Source: Nisaea acidiphila (GTDB taxonomy: Bacteria > Pseudomonadota > Alphaproteobacteria > Thalassobaculales > Thalassobaculaceae). Taken from it: 64,000 nt of DNA. The stretch spans positions 2,824,501 to 2,888,500 of the forward strand of contig NZ_CP102480.1 of NCBI RefSeq assembly GCF_024662015.1, read 5' to 3'. The notes under the pieces are model-generated. The model did no database searches and was not told where the DNA came from. It worked only from the letters and a program-made list of their open reading frames with translations. Of this stretch, positions 25,210-34,466 are shown piece by piece (within the stretch, counting starts at the first letter, position 1; each line of letters begins with the position of its first letter). Both the position numbers and the translations under genes were made by a program.

Positions 25210-27120
25210 GTGAGCGAGCCGCGTCGTCATGACAGCGAGGTGATCGCCGCTCAGGTAACCGGCAAGCTTGTAAACCGAGATCTGTCAGCGACGGACACCG
25301 AGACTTACCGCAGATGGAATGCAATTCTGTTTCCGGAGCAGGCGGAGCGCTGGGCCGCGCTCGCGCAAAGCCTGCCCGATTTGGCGGAACTGCTGCTGGT
25401 CCGGGCTATCATGTTGTCGCCGGGCGATTTTCGTTTTCACTTTAACCTCTCGAATCGGCTCCTTTCCGCAGGAAGGCAGAAGGAAGCCAGGCAGTGTCTC
25501 GATCGGGTGATGCTGCTGTCCCCCTCATTTTCAGCATCCTATGGGAATCGTGCCGCCATTTCGCCAGATGCGTGCCGGCGGCTTCAATTGCAGGGCCGTG
25601 CCTGGGTCTGTGGCGGCGGGTTGGAAAACGGTGTCTCTGCTTCGGAGCGGCTGATCGCAGCTGAACGTTATGGTTCGGCGGATGAGATTCTGTCCGATGT
25701 TTTAGCCCAATCCCCTCTTTTCTCGTTTGCCTGGCGGCAGAAGGCCATTTTGCAGCACCGTCGCCGCAATCTGCGGGGGGCGAGGCTGGACCATTGCCGT
25801 GCGATCATCTCGAATCCGGCGCTGAGCGACAGTTATCTCGCGGCTTATGTTCATTTTTGCGATTGCCGGAGTTTCGAAGCGGCCGGGCGGATGTTGGATT
25901 TCGCCGAACGGATCACTCCTGCCGGGCTCGCCATTCAGGTCAATCGCGGCTCGATGCTTGAAGCGATGGGGCGACCGGCTGAGGCGCTTTGGTTCGCCCG
26001 TCGTTCAGTGCTGCGGGAGCCGGGAATCGCGGACATCAATTACAATGTCGGGACCGTTTACGGGAGCCTCGGAAAGGTTGACGAGGCCCTGAAATTCCAG
26101 GAGCGGGTCTCGATAATTGCGCCGCACATGTTGGGATTGAAAAATAATCTCGCCCAGGCTCTTCTGAAGAGTGGGCAGTATCGACGCGGGTTCGAAGCCT
26201 ACGAGTATCGCTGGTACGCCGAATCGATGGAGCAACCGAGTATACGTACGCTTCATCCACATCCGTCTTTCGATCTTCCGCTATGGGATGGCGGGCAGAC
26301 CCAAGGCTCGAACATCCTGCTCTGGGGCGAGCAAGGTCTCGGTGACGAGATTTGGGCGCTCGGATGCTTGGCCATGTTGGAGGGGCGCGCTGAGCGGTTC
26401 GATATAGAGATAGACCGTCGACTTGTCCCTCTGGCGCAAAGTGCGTTCCCGCATTTCACGTTTGTCGCCAGGGACGTCGATAGTCCATTTGATTGTACGA
26501 AATACGATGCGCAATTGCCTTTGCAGAGCCTTCCACATTGTCTCGGTCGGCCGGATCGTCCGGTTGAGCCGGGATGGGGGAGGCCGAACGCCGAACGCCT
26601 TGCTGAAGTTCGCGCAAAAATGACGCGTGAGCGCGATGTTCGGGTAGTTGGCCTGGGATGGCGAAGCGTCAAACCTGTTTCCCGGTGGTCATTCGATCTA
26701 ACCCTGAAATGTCTCGCGGGATTGGGGGCTCTAGAAGATGTCCTGTTCATGCCCGTACAGTATGGAATGTCGGAGGAAGACTGGGCCTCTGTCTCGGAGA
26801 TGTTCGGCTCCGAGCGGGTGCTGCGACCCGATTTTGACGTTTGGTACGACATCCCCGCGCTCAACGACGCAGTGGCATCGATGGATGCGGTTGTGACGGC
26901 GGCGACCATGCTGGTGCCGCTCACGATATCGGCCGGCACGCCGGCTGTCGCGGTCCTGAACGAGACACAGAGAGACTGGCGCTACCTGCCTGGAAAGAAG
27001 GCATCGCCGATGCTGCCGGGCGTGCTGCAGCTCTGGCCGACGGATTGTGGCCGGCAGCAGGATATCGCGGAAGCGCTCAGCACGGTTCTACGATCGAAGC
27101 GCAGGTTCCCTATTGTCTGA
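25210..27120 (+). CDS. TPR-containing glycosyltransferase (paralogue 1)
   Basis: A 636-residue protein. Residues about 50-330 are tetratricopeptide-like helical repeats (for example LLVRAIMLSPGDFRFHFNLS and IADINYNVGTVYGSLGK). Residues about 350-630 form a GT-B-like glycosyltransferase with the signature WGEQGLGDEIWALG and a VDAVVTAATMLVPLTISAG segment near the end, where other family members have DTSxxHLAG. TPR-GTs such as SPY/OGT and FlmG bind protein acceptors. The GTG start has GGAG upstream. It immediately precedes the RTX gene, the most direct hint of an acceptor. Confidence 0.8.
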   Translation: MSEPRRHDSEVIAAQVTGKLVNRDLSATDTETYRRWNAILFPEQAERWAALAQSLPDLAELLLVRAIMLSPGDFRFHFNLSNRLLSAGRQKEARQCLDRVMLLSPSFSASYGNRAAISPDACRRLQLQGRAWVCGGGLENGVSASERLIAAERYGSADEILSDVLAQSPLFSFAWRQKAILQHRRRNLRGARLDHCRAIISNPALSDSYLAAYVHFCDCRSFEAAGRMLDFAERITPAGLAIQVNRGSMLEAMGRPAEALWFARRSVLREPGIADINYNVGTVYGSLGKVDEALKFQERVSIIAPHMLGLKNNLAQALLKSGQYRRGFEAYEYRWYAESMEQPSIRTLHPHPSFDLPLWDGGQTQGSNILLWGEQGLGDEIWALGCLAMLEGRAERFDIEIDRRLVPLAQSAFPHFTFVARDVDSPFDCTKYDAQLPLQSLPHCLGRPDRPVEPGWGRPNAERLAEVRAKMTRERDVRVVGLGWRSVKPVSRWSFDLTLKCLAGLGALEDVLFMPVQYGMSEEDWASVSEMFGSERVLRPDFDVWYDIPALNDAVASMDAVVTAATMLVPLTISAGTPAVAVLNETQRDWRYLPGKKASPMLPGVLQLWPTDCGRQQDIAEALSTVLRSKRRFPIV

Positions 27121-27543
27121 GCTGTTGCTCATAAGACACGCTCTGAGAACAGATTTTGGCCATATCCGACGCTAACTGAGAGCTGGTTCCGTCTGCCGGT
27201 CGATCATGGTCCGATGAATCGACCCCCGTTAGGTGCGGATATGGATCGCTAATATATTGAAATAAATAAAATAAAGCGCCCTCCAGCGCGTGACGGACGA
27301 CGGAATCTTTGCTCCAGATTCCGTTCCAGGCAGGGGGGCGAATCTCACGCTTGCACATTAGGTGTAACCGCTTGCGTTCATTGGGCAAGCCGTGTAATAA
27401 ACCTTCCGAGCCGCGCGTTGCGGCTAGCGATAGGACTGGTGTTCGCTTGGTGTGCAGGATTTTTTGGTTGACGAAATCCTTCTGTAGCACCAAAGCTAAC
27501 CCAGAACGTTTGGTGTAGCTTTGATGCTAACTAGGGGGTTGTA
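27121..27543 (+). promoter_or_regulatory. Long leader/promoter region of the RTX gene
   Basis: A 423-base gap without a convincing gene. It holds an AT-rich island at about 27249-27280, a perfect inverted repeat CGGAATCT/AGATTCCG (27301-27308 and 27316-27323), and CAAAGCTA/TAGCTTTG (27491-27498 and 27516-27523) just upstream of the ribosome-binding site AGGGGG (27533-27538). TTGACG at 27468-27473 could be a -35 box, but no good -10 follows at normal spacing. The length and structure suit regulated expression or an mRNA-stabilising leader; this is a proposal. Confidence 0.5.
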
Positions 27544-29139
27544 ATGGCAACGATAACGGGCACCAGTGGGGCTGATACCATTACCGGTACGGGCAATTCC
27601 GATGAGATCACTGCTCTTTCCGGCAGCGATATCGTCAGCGCGCTCGGCGGTGCGGATCTCGTCTATGGTAACCAGGGCAGCGACTCGATCACTGCCGGGT
27701 CCGGTGCGGACTCAGTTTATGGCGGTCAGGATGGTGACCAGATCCTCGGCGGCGACGGCGCGGACGTCCTGTACGGTAACCTCGGTAACGACACGATTTC
27801 TGCGGACGGCGACAACGACGCGGTCTACGGCGGTCAGGGCAACGACATTATCAGCGCCGGTTCCGGTACCGACACCGTGTTCGGTAACCTCGGCAACGAT
27901 ACGGTCCTCGCGTCCGACGGATCCGACGTTGTCTATGGTGGTTCCGGTAACGATGTGCTCAGCGGCGAAGACGGCGCGGACCTCATCTATGGTAACGGCG
28001 AGCGCGATACCATCATCGGTGGCGCTGGTGCCGATACCATTTTCGGTGGTGCGGATGCCGACTCTGTCGATGGCGGCGCGGAAGCCGATCTGATCTATGG
28101 TAACAAGGGCTCCGACACGCTGGTCGGTTCGGCCGGCTCCGACACGCTGTACGGCGGCGATGCGGCGGACAGCCTCCTCGGTCAGACCGGTGGCGACCTC
28201 CTCTTCGGTGGTGCCGGCAATGACACGGTCACCGGTGGTGGCGACAACGATCTGATCTACGGTAACGCCGGTAACGACGTTCTCGCTGGTTCGGCCGGTG
28301 CCGATACGATCTATGCCGGTGCGGACAACGACAGCGTTCTGGGCGGCGAGGGCAATGACCTCGTGTTCGGTAACGCCGGTAACGATACGCTTCTCGGCAA
28401 CACTGCGGTCGACACGCTCTACGGCGGCGACGGCAATGACAGCATCGATGGCGGAACCGGTTCCGACGTTGTCTTCGGCGACGGCGGTAACGACACCCTC
28501 CTCGGTTCTGTCGGTTCCGACACGCTGTTCGGCGGAGACGGCAACGACTCCCTGACCGCGGACGAGAACGACGCTTCTGTGACGCTCTATGGTCAGGGCG
28601 GCGATGACACCCTCGTTGGTGGTTCTGCTGCTGACCGGATCTTCGGTGGCGACGGTAACGACTTCATCACCGCCAGCGAATCGACCGACACCATCTCCGG
28701 TGGCGGTGGAGCGGACACCATTTACGGTGCGACCGTTGCCAGCGACCTGATCTATGGCGGTGACGGCAACGACCTGCTCTATGCTGATCGTGTGTCCGGA
28801 ACCTCCTCCACGGAATCGCTGTACGGTGAAGGCGGTAACGACACCTTCGTTATCCAGGGTGCGGAAACCACGTTCGGTAACGCAACTGCCGCTCACATCT
28901 TCAACTTCGAATCTGGCACCGACAAGATCCTCCTGAGGGGCTTCGGGTTCACCAGTTCGGGTGCGCCGGGCAGCAATGTCATCACCGGTATCTCGGCCGG
29001 TCAGGCTTCGTCGATGAACTACTTCAGCGGTTCCAACGAAGTCACGGTTGTGGTCAACGGCTCTGGTACCAACCAGTATGTTGTGCTGCGGATCACCGGT
29101 GTGACCACGCTGGACAACAACGACTTCACCTTCTCGTAA
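27544..29139 (+). CDS. RTX (hemolysin-type calcium-binding repeat) secreted protein
   Basis: A 531-residue acidic protein almost without cysteine or basic residues. Residues 41-412 are about 41 nonapeptide RTX repeats of the GGxGxDxU type, which fold as a Ca2+-loaded parallel beta-roll outside the cell. There is no N-terminal signal and no enzyme domain; the last 110 residues form a separate domain ending LDNNDFTFS, as in type I secretion signals. The PrtD/HlyD-type exporter at 34467-37632 is the obvious partner. A strong GGGGG ribosome-binding site and a terminator suggest high expression. It looks like a surface-layer or matrix protein. Confidence 0.88.
   Translation: MATITGTSGADTITGTGNSDEITALSGSDIVSALGGADLVYGNQGSDSITAGSGADSVYGGQDGDQILGGDGADVLYGNLGNDTISADGDNDAVYGGQGNDIISAGSGTDTVFGNLGNDTVLASDGSDVVYGGSGNDVLSGEDGADLIYGNGERDTIIGGAGADTIFGGADADSVDGGAEADLIYGNKGSDTLVGSAGSDTLYGGDAADSLLGQTGGDLLFGGAGNDTVTGGGDNDLIYGNAGNDVLAGSAGADTIYAGADNDSVLGGEGNDLVFGNAGNDTLLGNTAVDTLYGGDGNDSIDGGTGSDVVFGDGGNDTLLGSVGSDTLFGGDGNDSLTADENDASVTLYGQGGDDTLVGGSAADRIFGGDGNDFITASESTDTISGGGGADTIYGATVASDLIYGGDGNDLLYADRVSGTSSTESLYGEGGNDTFVIQGAETTFGNATAAHIFNFESGTDKILLRGFGFTSSGAPGSNVITGISAGQASSMNYFSGSNEVTVVVNGSGTNQYVVLRITGVTTLDNNDFTFS
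27664..28779 (+). repeat. RTX repeat array with 36-residue supra-repeat
   Basis: About 41 nine-residue units. The first twenty units are organised as five exact 36-residue blocks in which units one and three begin (Y/F)GN and (Y/F)GG and units two and four carry S/G-rich xxGxGxD-type sequences. Block starts are residues 41, 77, 113, 149 and 185 of the protein. From residue 221 the order changes to (Y/F)GG first and then YGN, and from residue 338 the spacing becomes irregular. Confidence 0.85.
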
Positions 29140-29163
29140 GACTCAAGCTCTTACGAACGTTTT

Positions 29164-29195
29164 GGGCGGGCCTTTTGGCCCGCCCAATTCATTTT
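29164..29195 (+). terminator. Intrinsic terminator of the RTX gene
   Basis: GGGCGGGCC-TTTT-GGCCCGCCC (29164-29185) gives a nine-pair GC stem with a four-base loop followed by a T-rich stretch, starting 25 bases after the RTX stop. The next gene begins 14 bases further, so read-through or a promoter inside this region must serve it. Confidence 0.85.
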
Positions 29196-29208
29196 GAGGA
29201 ACTGTGCG

Positions 29209-29898
29209 ATGACATCATTGAAAACGCACATCGCAATCATTCCTGCCCGGGCAGGGTCCGTCAGGTTTCCCAACAAAAACAGAAGCGAAATCGCCGGCGA
29301 AACGCTGCTAGAAATCACCTGCCGCTCGATCAGGGCATCAGGGTATTGCAAACGGATCATTCTGAGTACGGATGACCCCTCCTTGCAGCATCAAGGGGAG
29401 CAGCTGGAAATCGAGGTCCACCCGCGACCTGCCGACCTCGCGACATCCGACGCATCCAGCGAAGCGGTTCTCCGCCACGTCATCAAACATGCAAATCTTG
29501 AAAACGAGAAAATCGTCCTAACCCAGATCACATCGCCTCTCCGGACCGGCGATGACATCAGGGCCACAATCGAAAAAGCCGCGCATTCGCCGAACGGAAG
29601 CGCCGTATCGGTCACGCCGTGGCGCGTGCCGCCATCGCCTCCGTACGGATCGATAGACGACAGCGATATCCTAGGAGAATGCGCCAACGAGGAGTGGCAG
29701 AAACATGCCCAGCTCAATGCGCGCGCCTGGGCCGTCAACGGTGCGGTTTATGTCTTCTCCGCAGCAAATTTTCTCAAGACAGACAAAATATATGACCCAA
29801 CAAGCACTTTGCATGTGATGGAAAACTGGCGTTCCATCGACATAGACTATGTGTCTGATCTCGAAATTATAAAACGCCTGATCCCGGAAAAAAAATAG
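29209..29898 (+). CDS. neuA: Second CMP-sugar synthase (acylneuraminate cytidylyltransferase family)
   Basis: A 229-residue NeuA-like enzyme. IIPARAGSVRFPNKN is the CTP-binding motif, and LTQITSPLRTGDDI is the QPTSPLR block; AVNGAVYVFSAANFL matches the family C-terminal core. It would activate a nonulosonic acid as CMP-sugar. GAGGAAC precedes the ATG at 29209 by eight bases; an in-frame TTG at 29194 lies inside the terminator region. It differs clearly from the NeuA at 2716, so the locus may handle two nonulosonic acids. Placement between the RTX and TPR-GT genes is suggestive. Confidence 0.85.
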   Translation: MTSLKTHIAIIPARAGSVRFPNKNRSEIAGETLLEITCRSIRASGYCKRIILSTDDPSLQHQGEQLEIEVHPRPADLATSDASSEAVLRHVIKHANLENEKIVLTQITSPLRTGDDIRATIEKAAHSPNGSAVSVTPWRVPPSPPYGSIDDSDILGECANEEWQKHAQLNARAWAVNGAVYVFSAANFLKTDKIYDPTSTLHVMENWRSIDIDYVSDLEIIKRLIPEKK

Positions 29899-29925
29899 TT
29901 CCCGGGCTGAATCCGACAGCAGAGA

Positions 29926-30729
29926 TCATCCCGGATGCACACTAACCATCGAATGTTCGGTCGTTTGACGGGTCTCAAACCCGAACCCGGACAAGTATTT
30001 TTGAATCTCAGGTGCGTCCGGATTCGAAAAATTCCCGATTTGGCATTCCCACAAAATGGCCTTAACCCGGTCACCTTCGAGTAATCGACTTGCCCCCCGC
30101 AGGACCTGAAGCTCACGACCTTCAACGTCGATCTTCAAATAACAATCCGCCTCCGGTTCGATTTCGCAGAATGAGCCGATCACGCTATCGAGGGTGACGA
30201 CCGGTACTTGGATGGAGCCCGCCGACTTTCCCCCGTCCTCATAGGAAACATGGTGGCCCATGCTGGTATTCGCGCGCAGATTCCCCAACCCATTAGCCCC
30301 GCCGGCCGCCGCGCGAACGCAGCTAACGACGCCACTAAGGTGGTTGTATTCAATCGCATTTTTCAGAACATCGAAATTATGCGGATGCGGTTCAATGGCC
30401 ACGCACCTCACACGCTCGACAGATGCGGCGACTTCGAGCGAGTAAAGCCCGAAATGGGCTCCGACATCGATAAACAAACTATCCGGAGTTATCAAGTCGA
30501 GGAGGCAGTCACGTTCCCGCCGCTCAAAGCCGGATCCGGAATATTCATCGACAACGAGGAGATTGACCCCGGGATCGCCCAGATCCCGGACCGGAATCGG
30601 TATCGCGACCTTAAATCCATCCCGATCTCGCCCATCGTTCCCAATCGGCAGGTAAAAATAATCCTGATCGAAGCGATGGACCGGTAGCCGCACAAAGGGT
30701 TCGGATGCCCTTCTATCATCGCCGGTCAT
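29926..30729 (-). CDS. FkbM-family methyltransferase
   Basis: A 267-residue SAM-dependent methyltransferase of the FkbM group, which O-methylates sugars and related hydroxyls. LFIDVGAHFGLYSLE is the SAM motif, and YLKIDVEGRELQVLRGASRLL is the family hallmark. The ATG at 30729 overlaps the stop of the TPR-glycosyltransferase by four bases, making it the last gene of the exporter-TPR-GT operon. It most likely caps or decorates the glycan added by those enzymes. A longer upstream start would run deep into the previous gene. Confidence 0.87.
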   Translation of the reverse strand: MTGDDRRASEPFVRLPVHRFDQDYFYLPIGNDGRDRDGFKVAIPIPVRDLGDPGVNLLVVDEYSGSGFERRERDCLLDLITPDSLFIDVGAHFGLYSLEVAASVERVRCVAIEPHPHNFDVLKNAIEYNHLSGVVSCVRAAAGGANGLGNLRANTSMGHHVSYEDGGKSAGSIQVPVVTLDSVIGSFCEIEPEADCYLKIDVEGRELQVLRGASRLLEGDRVKAILWECQIGNFSNPDAPEIQKYLSGFGFETRQTTEHSMVSVHPG

Positions 30730-33092
30730 CGCCTTGATCCGATTTTCCGCCGCTCGACTTCGACGAGATGCTCGCGAACCGCCGCAATAGGTTCTTCCCA
30801 GCTGTCCCGCGCGTCTCTGAACATCAAGCGAATAGAGGGCAGCCAGGGAATGTGCGGCGTTCCCAATTGTTGCCATATGGATCCCGCAGCGGAGCTACGG
30901 AATACAAAGGTGGGCTTTCCAATCACACCGCCCATAAAAGCTGTCGATGTAAGCGGTGTTGCCAATGCGTCAACGGCATCGCAAAGGCACATGACTTCGT
31001 CAAGATCGTCCTTCAGGTCAACGCCCGGAACAGTAATAAAGTCTATTCCTCTTTCAGCTGCGCAACGTTCAATTCGTTCAATTTCTTCTGAATCGTATAC
31101 ATACTGCAGATTGACGGCCAACGCCCCGTCGGGAATTGAAGCCACCAGTTCCTCAGGCTCCACGTATTGTGCGCGACGTGCACGTGCCAAATGGCTGCTG
31201 CGCCACGCAACTCCGACCACCAAGCGCTGGTCGCCACCGAGATCCTGAAAGAATGCCCTCCAGGAACTAACTTTCTCGGAATCGGTGCGCAGCCATCCAT
31301 ACCCCTCGACCACCGGCTCTGTCGCGATGCTCCAGCGTTCGCGAATCAGCTCCCTGAGGTCGGCGGTAAAGTAATAGGGAAGATGCCCGATCGGGACTTT
31401 GTACCCCACGTCGGGTGCCAAGAGTCGCTCCCGCGGGGGATTGGTCTTTGGATAAAACTCGATGGAGGGAAAGGAGCGGGCGAAAAGGCCAATCAGTCGA
31501 TTGTCGCACTCGACAAGTATGTTCCCGGGATACAGACGCTCCATATAATGCAGGAACCAGGAAAACATGAGCTCATCGCCCATTCCCTGTTCCATGTAGA
31601 TGACAACCTTTTCTTTCGCGGCCAGTTTGTGTCGCTTCCACTCGCGCTGAGGAAACGGCCGCTTTTCCGAAGGAAAGTTTTTCTGTCCCCACCGGCTGAG
31701 GTAGTTCTCAAAGCCGTGTTCTATCGCGCCAATTGCGAGCTGGTTAAACGCCAATCCCATCCTCGCCATTACATCGGACGGATCGGACTTGAGAACCTCT
31801 TGGGCGACGGCGATTGCCGCAGGCAAATCTCCAGCACCGCGATAAGCCATGGCAAGGTTCGTAAACGCGGAGGTCAGTTTCGGATTGGCTGCCAACGCCC
31901 GGCGCGCGGCAGCAATAGCTTCCTTATCGTGCAGCATAATACAATGACTGACCGAGAAGTTGCTGAGCGCCTTTGCGTAGTCGGGCTTTACCAGCAAAGC
32001 CCTTTTGAGCATGGGTTCGGCAATTTCAGCTTGTGCCAATATGTTGAAATGCGCACCGACATTGTATTGAATGATATGTGAATCCGGGTATTTATCGGCC
32101 GCCGCAACCAGATAGGAGAGATGATCGGCAGTATCTTCGCCGGTCTTCAAGATGATAGCGGCGCTGTTGACACCTTGCGGGTCTGTCCTGGAAGACACCA
32201 CGGCCGCTTTCGCCCACATCACCATCCAGTCCGCGAGGACGTCGTCTTCCGGCAGATCAGCTTCCTCGGGAAGAATGTAAAAGAAGCTGCGACCGTTACC
32301 CGGGTCGATCACTTGCGACATCTTCGCCCATTTGACCGCAGCCGACTTTCCGACCAACTGGCTGACAAGCTGGATAACCAACTCCAGGCAGTCCCCGCCC
32401 GATCGCTCTACGAGACCGCACTCAAAAATCAGACGCTCAATATCCGTGGCCTGAACCACGCGGCTGACCCAAAGCAAGAGTTTTCGCGCGCGGAAGGAAG
32501 ATTTGAAAAGAGTCGACGAGGTATTGGCCAATAGCTGACATATGTCCGCATATTCAACCGTCGAACCGTCCGCCATGGCGAGAGCCTGGTCCAGAACGCT
32601 CCGATAACCCTGATCGCTGTCTTTGTCGACCGGTGCCGAACATAGCCACATCAGGGCTGAGAGGGACCGTCGCTCAGAGAGATACGCAACGCCTATCGCC
32701 TCATGCACTCCCTGATAGGAGTGCCATCCATCTACGGGCTTTCCCTCCGCAAGCTCAACGATTCTCCCGTGCGCGCCGAGTTTTTGAAAACAGCCGACAG
32801 CCCGGTACAGCGCAAGCTTGGCGGCATCGTCTCCGAATGAAATGGAGCACTTGATATAGTTTTCGGCTGCCGAAGACAGTTCTCCGTTCAACTCCTGCGC
32901 CATCGCGAGGCGCATTAGGACCGAAGACGTCTCGGAAGTCGCAGCATTTGCCCGCGCGAAGTAGCGGGCCGCGCCGGAAACCTCCTGCTCCCGTATGCTT
33001 GCCTGGCCGATTTGGTCCCAATTTGAACTGTCGGCCGGCTCCGCTATCAACGAGGCTCGGAGCGAAGCGTCCGAAACTTCCTCAACTGCCAT
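30726..33092 (-). CDS. TPR-containing glycosyltransferase (paralogue 2)
   Basis: A 788-residue protein, the longest TPR-GT here. Residues about 1-430 are helical repeats, including a canonical block HIIQYNVGAHFNILAQAEIA and the following units. The C-terminal GT-B-like domain starts at about 490 with YMEQGMGDELMFSWFLHYME and ends with CDAVDALATPLTSTAFMGGV and GKPTFVF. It overlaps the upstream TPR-GT by 11 bases and the FkbM gene by four. By analogy with FlmG/OGT it should bind and glycosylate a protein, here possibly the RTX protein; no direct evidence exists. Confidence 0.8.
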   Translation of the reverse strand: MAVEEVSDASLRASLIAEPADSSNWDQIGQASIREQEVSGAARYFARANAATSETSSVLMRLAMAQELNGELSSAAENYIKCSISFGDDAAKLALYRAVGCFQKLGAHGRIVELAEGKPVDGWHSYQGVHEAIGVAYLSERRSLSALMWLCSAPVDKDSDQGYRSVLDQALAMADGSTVEYADICQLLANTSSTLFKSSFRARKLLLWVSRVVQATDIERLIFECGLVERSGGDCLELVIQLVSQLVGKSAAVKWAKMSQVIDPGNGRSFFYILPEEADLPEDDVLADWMVMWAKAAVVSSRTDPQGVNSAAIILKTGEDTADHLSYLVAAADKYPDSHIIQYNVGAHFNILAQAEIAEPMLKRALLVKPDYAKALSNFSVSHCIMLHDKEAIAAARRALAANPKLTSAFTNLAMAYRGAGDLPAAIAVAQEVLKSDPSDVMARMGLAFNQLAIGAIEHGFENYLSRWGQKNFPSEKRPFPQREWKRHKLAAKEKVVIYMEQGMGDELMFSWFLHYMERLYPGNILVECDNRLIGLFARSFPSIEFYPKTNPPRERLLAPDVGYKVPIGHLPYYFTADLRELIRERWSIATEPVVEGYGWLRTDSEKVSSWRAFFQDLGGDQRLVVGVAWRSSHLARARRAQYVEPEELVASIPDGALAVNLQYVYDSEEIERIERCAAERGIDFITVPGVDLKDDLDEVMCLCDAVDALATPLTSTAFMGGVIGKPTFVFRSSAAGSIWQQLGTPHIPWLPSIRLMFRDARDSWEEPIAAVREHLVEVERRKIGSRR

Positions 33093-34449
33093 TTAGAGCA
33101 TCCTCAGTTCTGCCCGGCCCGGGTGTCACCCGCGCCGATGTCGGTCGAGCGATGAGTTCGTGGAGTTCTCCGGCGACGGTTCTTACTAATTGAGCCCATC
33201 CACCCGTCGGCCGGAAAATCCGCAAAGAATTGTACCAGATACCGTCCGACCCTTGCGAAAGCCAACGCCAATCCGGTTGACTCCCGATGAGTAGCCAGGT
33301 CGGTTTGCCGATAGCCCCGGCCAGGTGCACAATGCTGGTGTCGACCGACACAACAAGATCAATTTGGTCTAGCATTTCGGCGGTGTCCGAGAAGCTATTG
33401 AAGTCGCCTTCCAGCTTCTGGAGATTGTCTGGCGCACGCTCCTTGATGGCTTCGTAGTCCCACGGCATGCAGTAGAACTCCGCACATGGGTTATCGCGCA
33501 CGAGGTCCGCGAATATCTCGAATGGACAGGATCTTACTGCATCGCGAGAGTTGTGGGGATTTCCGCGCCAGGCAATTAGAATACGAAGGGGCCCGGGGCC
33601 CGGCGTGCCAAGCTTCGATGACTCCCGGCGGTCCGGTACTTGGGACGACAGCGGGATATAGCCTTCCCTCAATGGGACACTGTCAGGTTCGGTACCGAGC
33701 AGCCCGGGCAAGCTCATTGCCATGACTGCATAGTCGAAGCGTACTTTGCTTCCATGCGTGGCAACCTCGTCGATGAAGGGGACGCGCTCAAGCAGGTCCG
33801 TTAGCTCCGACCGCGTGAAATAGATGGTCTTTGCCCCCCGGTCTTTCAGCAGCTTGCAGTAGCGTGCAAAATTGATGTGGTCGCCGAATCCCTGTTCGCC
33901 GACCACCATCACGGTCTTGTCGGCAACGGAACGCTTGCCGTCCCACATGTTCTCGGCGCCCGATGTCTTTACCAGACGCTCCCGGTCTTCCCTTAGATCA
34001 TATAGGGCGAAACCTCTCTCCCAATCCCCAAGCCGAAGCAGGTTGATGCCGAGAGCGAGTTTAAGCGCCCGGTCCTCCGGGGCGATTCGAATAGCTCTTT
34101 CGTACCATCGCACGGCATCCTCGAACCGATCGGTCAGGGAGAATAGATTTGCAATGTTGGATGCCGCCGCGTCAAAGGTCGGCGTGACGACCTGAACTAT
34201 TCGAAACCGTTCCTCTGCTTGAGAGAAGTTTCCCCGCGTTATGTCTATTTTCCCTTTTCCGAAATGCGCTCGAATAGAGCGTGGTTTCCGGGAAAGGGCT
34301 TCATCGAACAGGAGTTCGGCAACCTCATCCTGACCGTTCTGCAAGAACGCTTCGGCGGTCGAAAGAACTTTTATCAACGAAAAGTTCGATACCGTTGGGA
34401 TTACTGAATTTTCTTCGCTCGAAGAGCGTGATTCGGAACCGCGCTTCAT
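33082..34449 (-). CDS. TPR-containing glycosyltransferase (paralogue 3)
   Basis: A 455-residue protein with about four TPR units in residues 30-170 (for example VRWYERAIRIAPEDRALKLA) and a GT-B-like domain after about 175. MVVGEQGFGDHINFARYCKLL and the C-terminal VVSVDTSIVHLAGAIGKPTW are close to the consensus of this group, so this is the most canonical of the five. It starts 17 bases after the HlyD stop, so it shares the exporter transcript. Its TPR block is short, which suggests a small or unstructured acceptor region. Confidence 0.84.
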   Translation of the reverse strand: MKRGSESRSSSEENSVIPTVSNFSLIKVLSTAEAFLQNGQDEVAELLFDEALSRKPRSIRAHFGKGKIDITRGNFSQAEERFRIVQVVTPTFDAAASNIANLFSLTDRFEDAVRWYERAIRIAPEDRALKLALGINLLRLGDWERGFALYDLREDRERLVKTSGAENMWDGKRSVADKTVMVVGEQGFGDHINFARYCKLLKDRGAKTIYFTRSELTDLLERVPFIDEVATHGSKVRFDYAVMAMSLPGLLGTEPDSVPLREGYIPLSSQVPDRRESSKLGTPGPGPLRILIAWRGNPHNSRDAVRSCPFEIFADLVRDNPCAEFYCMPWDYEAIKERAPDNLQKLEGDFNSFSDTAEMLDQIDLVVSVDTSIVHLAGAIGKPTWLLIGSQPDWRWLSQGSDGIWYNSLRIFRPTGGWAQLVRTVAGELHELIARPTSARVTPGPGRTEDALNGS

Positions 34450-34466
34450 ATGTGTGAGGCTGGACC

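Noticed and set aside
27110-27493. 127-codon minus-strand open frame upstream of the RTX gene
   Set aside because: No ribosome-binding site or recognisable domain, and it overlaps likely promoter elements; treated as leader DNA.
27664-28779. Possible tandem DNA repeat or CRISPR-like array
   Set aside because: The regularity is at protein level with degenerate codons; no identical repeats separated by unique spacers.
27712-28896. 394-codon open frame opposite the RTX gene
   Set aside because: It arises from the repetitive GGT-AAC-GAC codon pattern of the sense strand; its protein is a low-complexity Val/Ala/Thr/Gly repeat with no ribosome-binding site.
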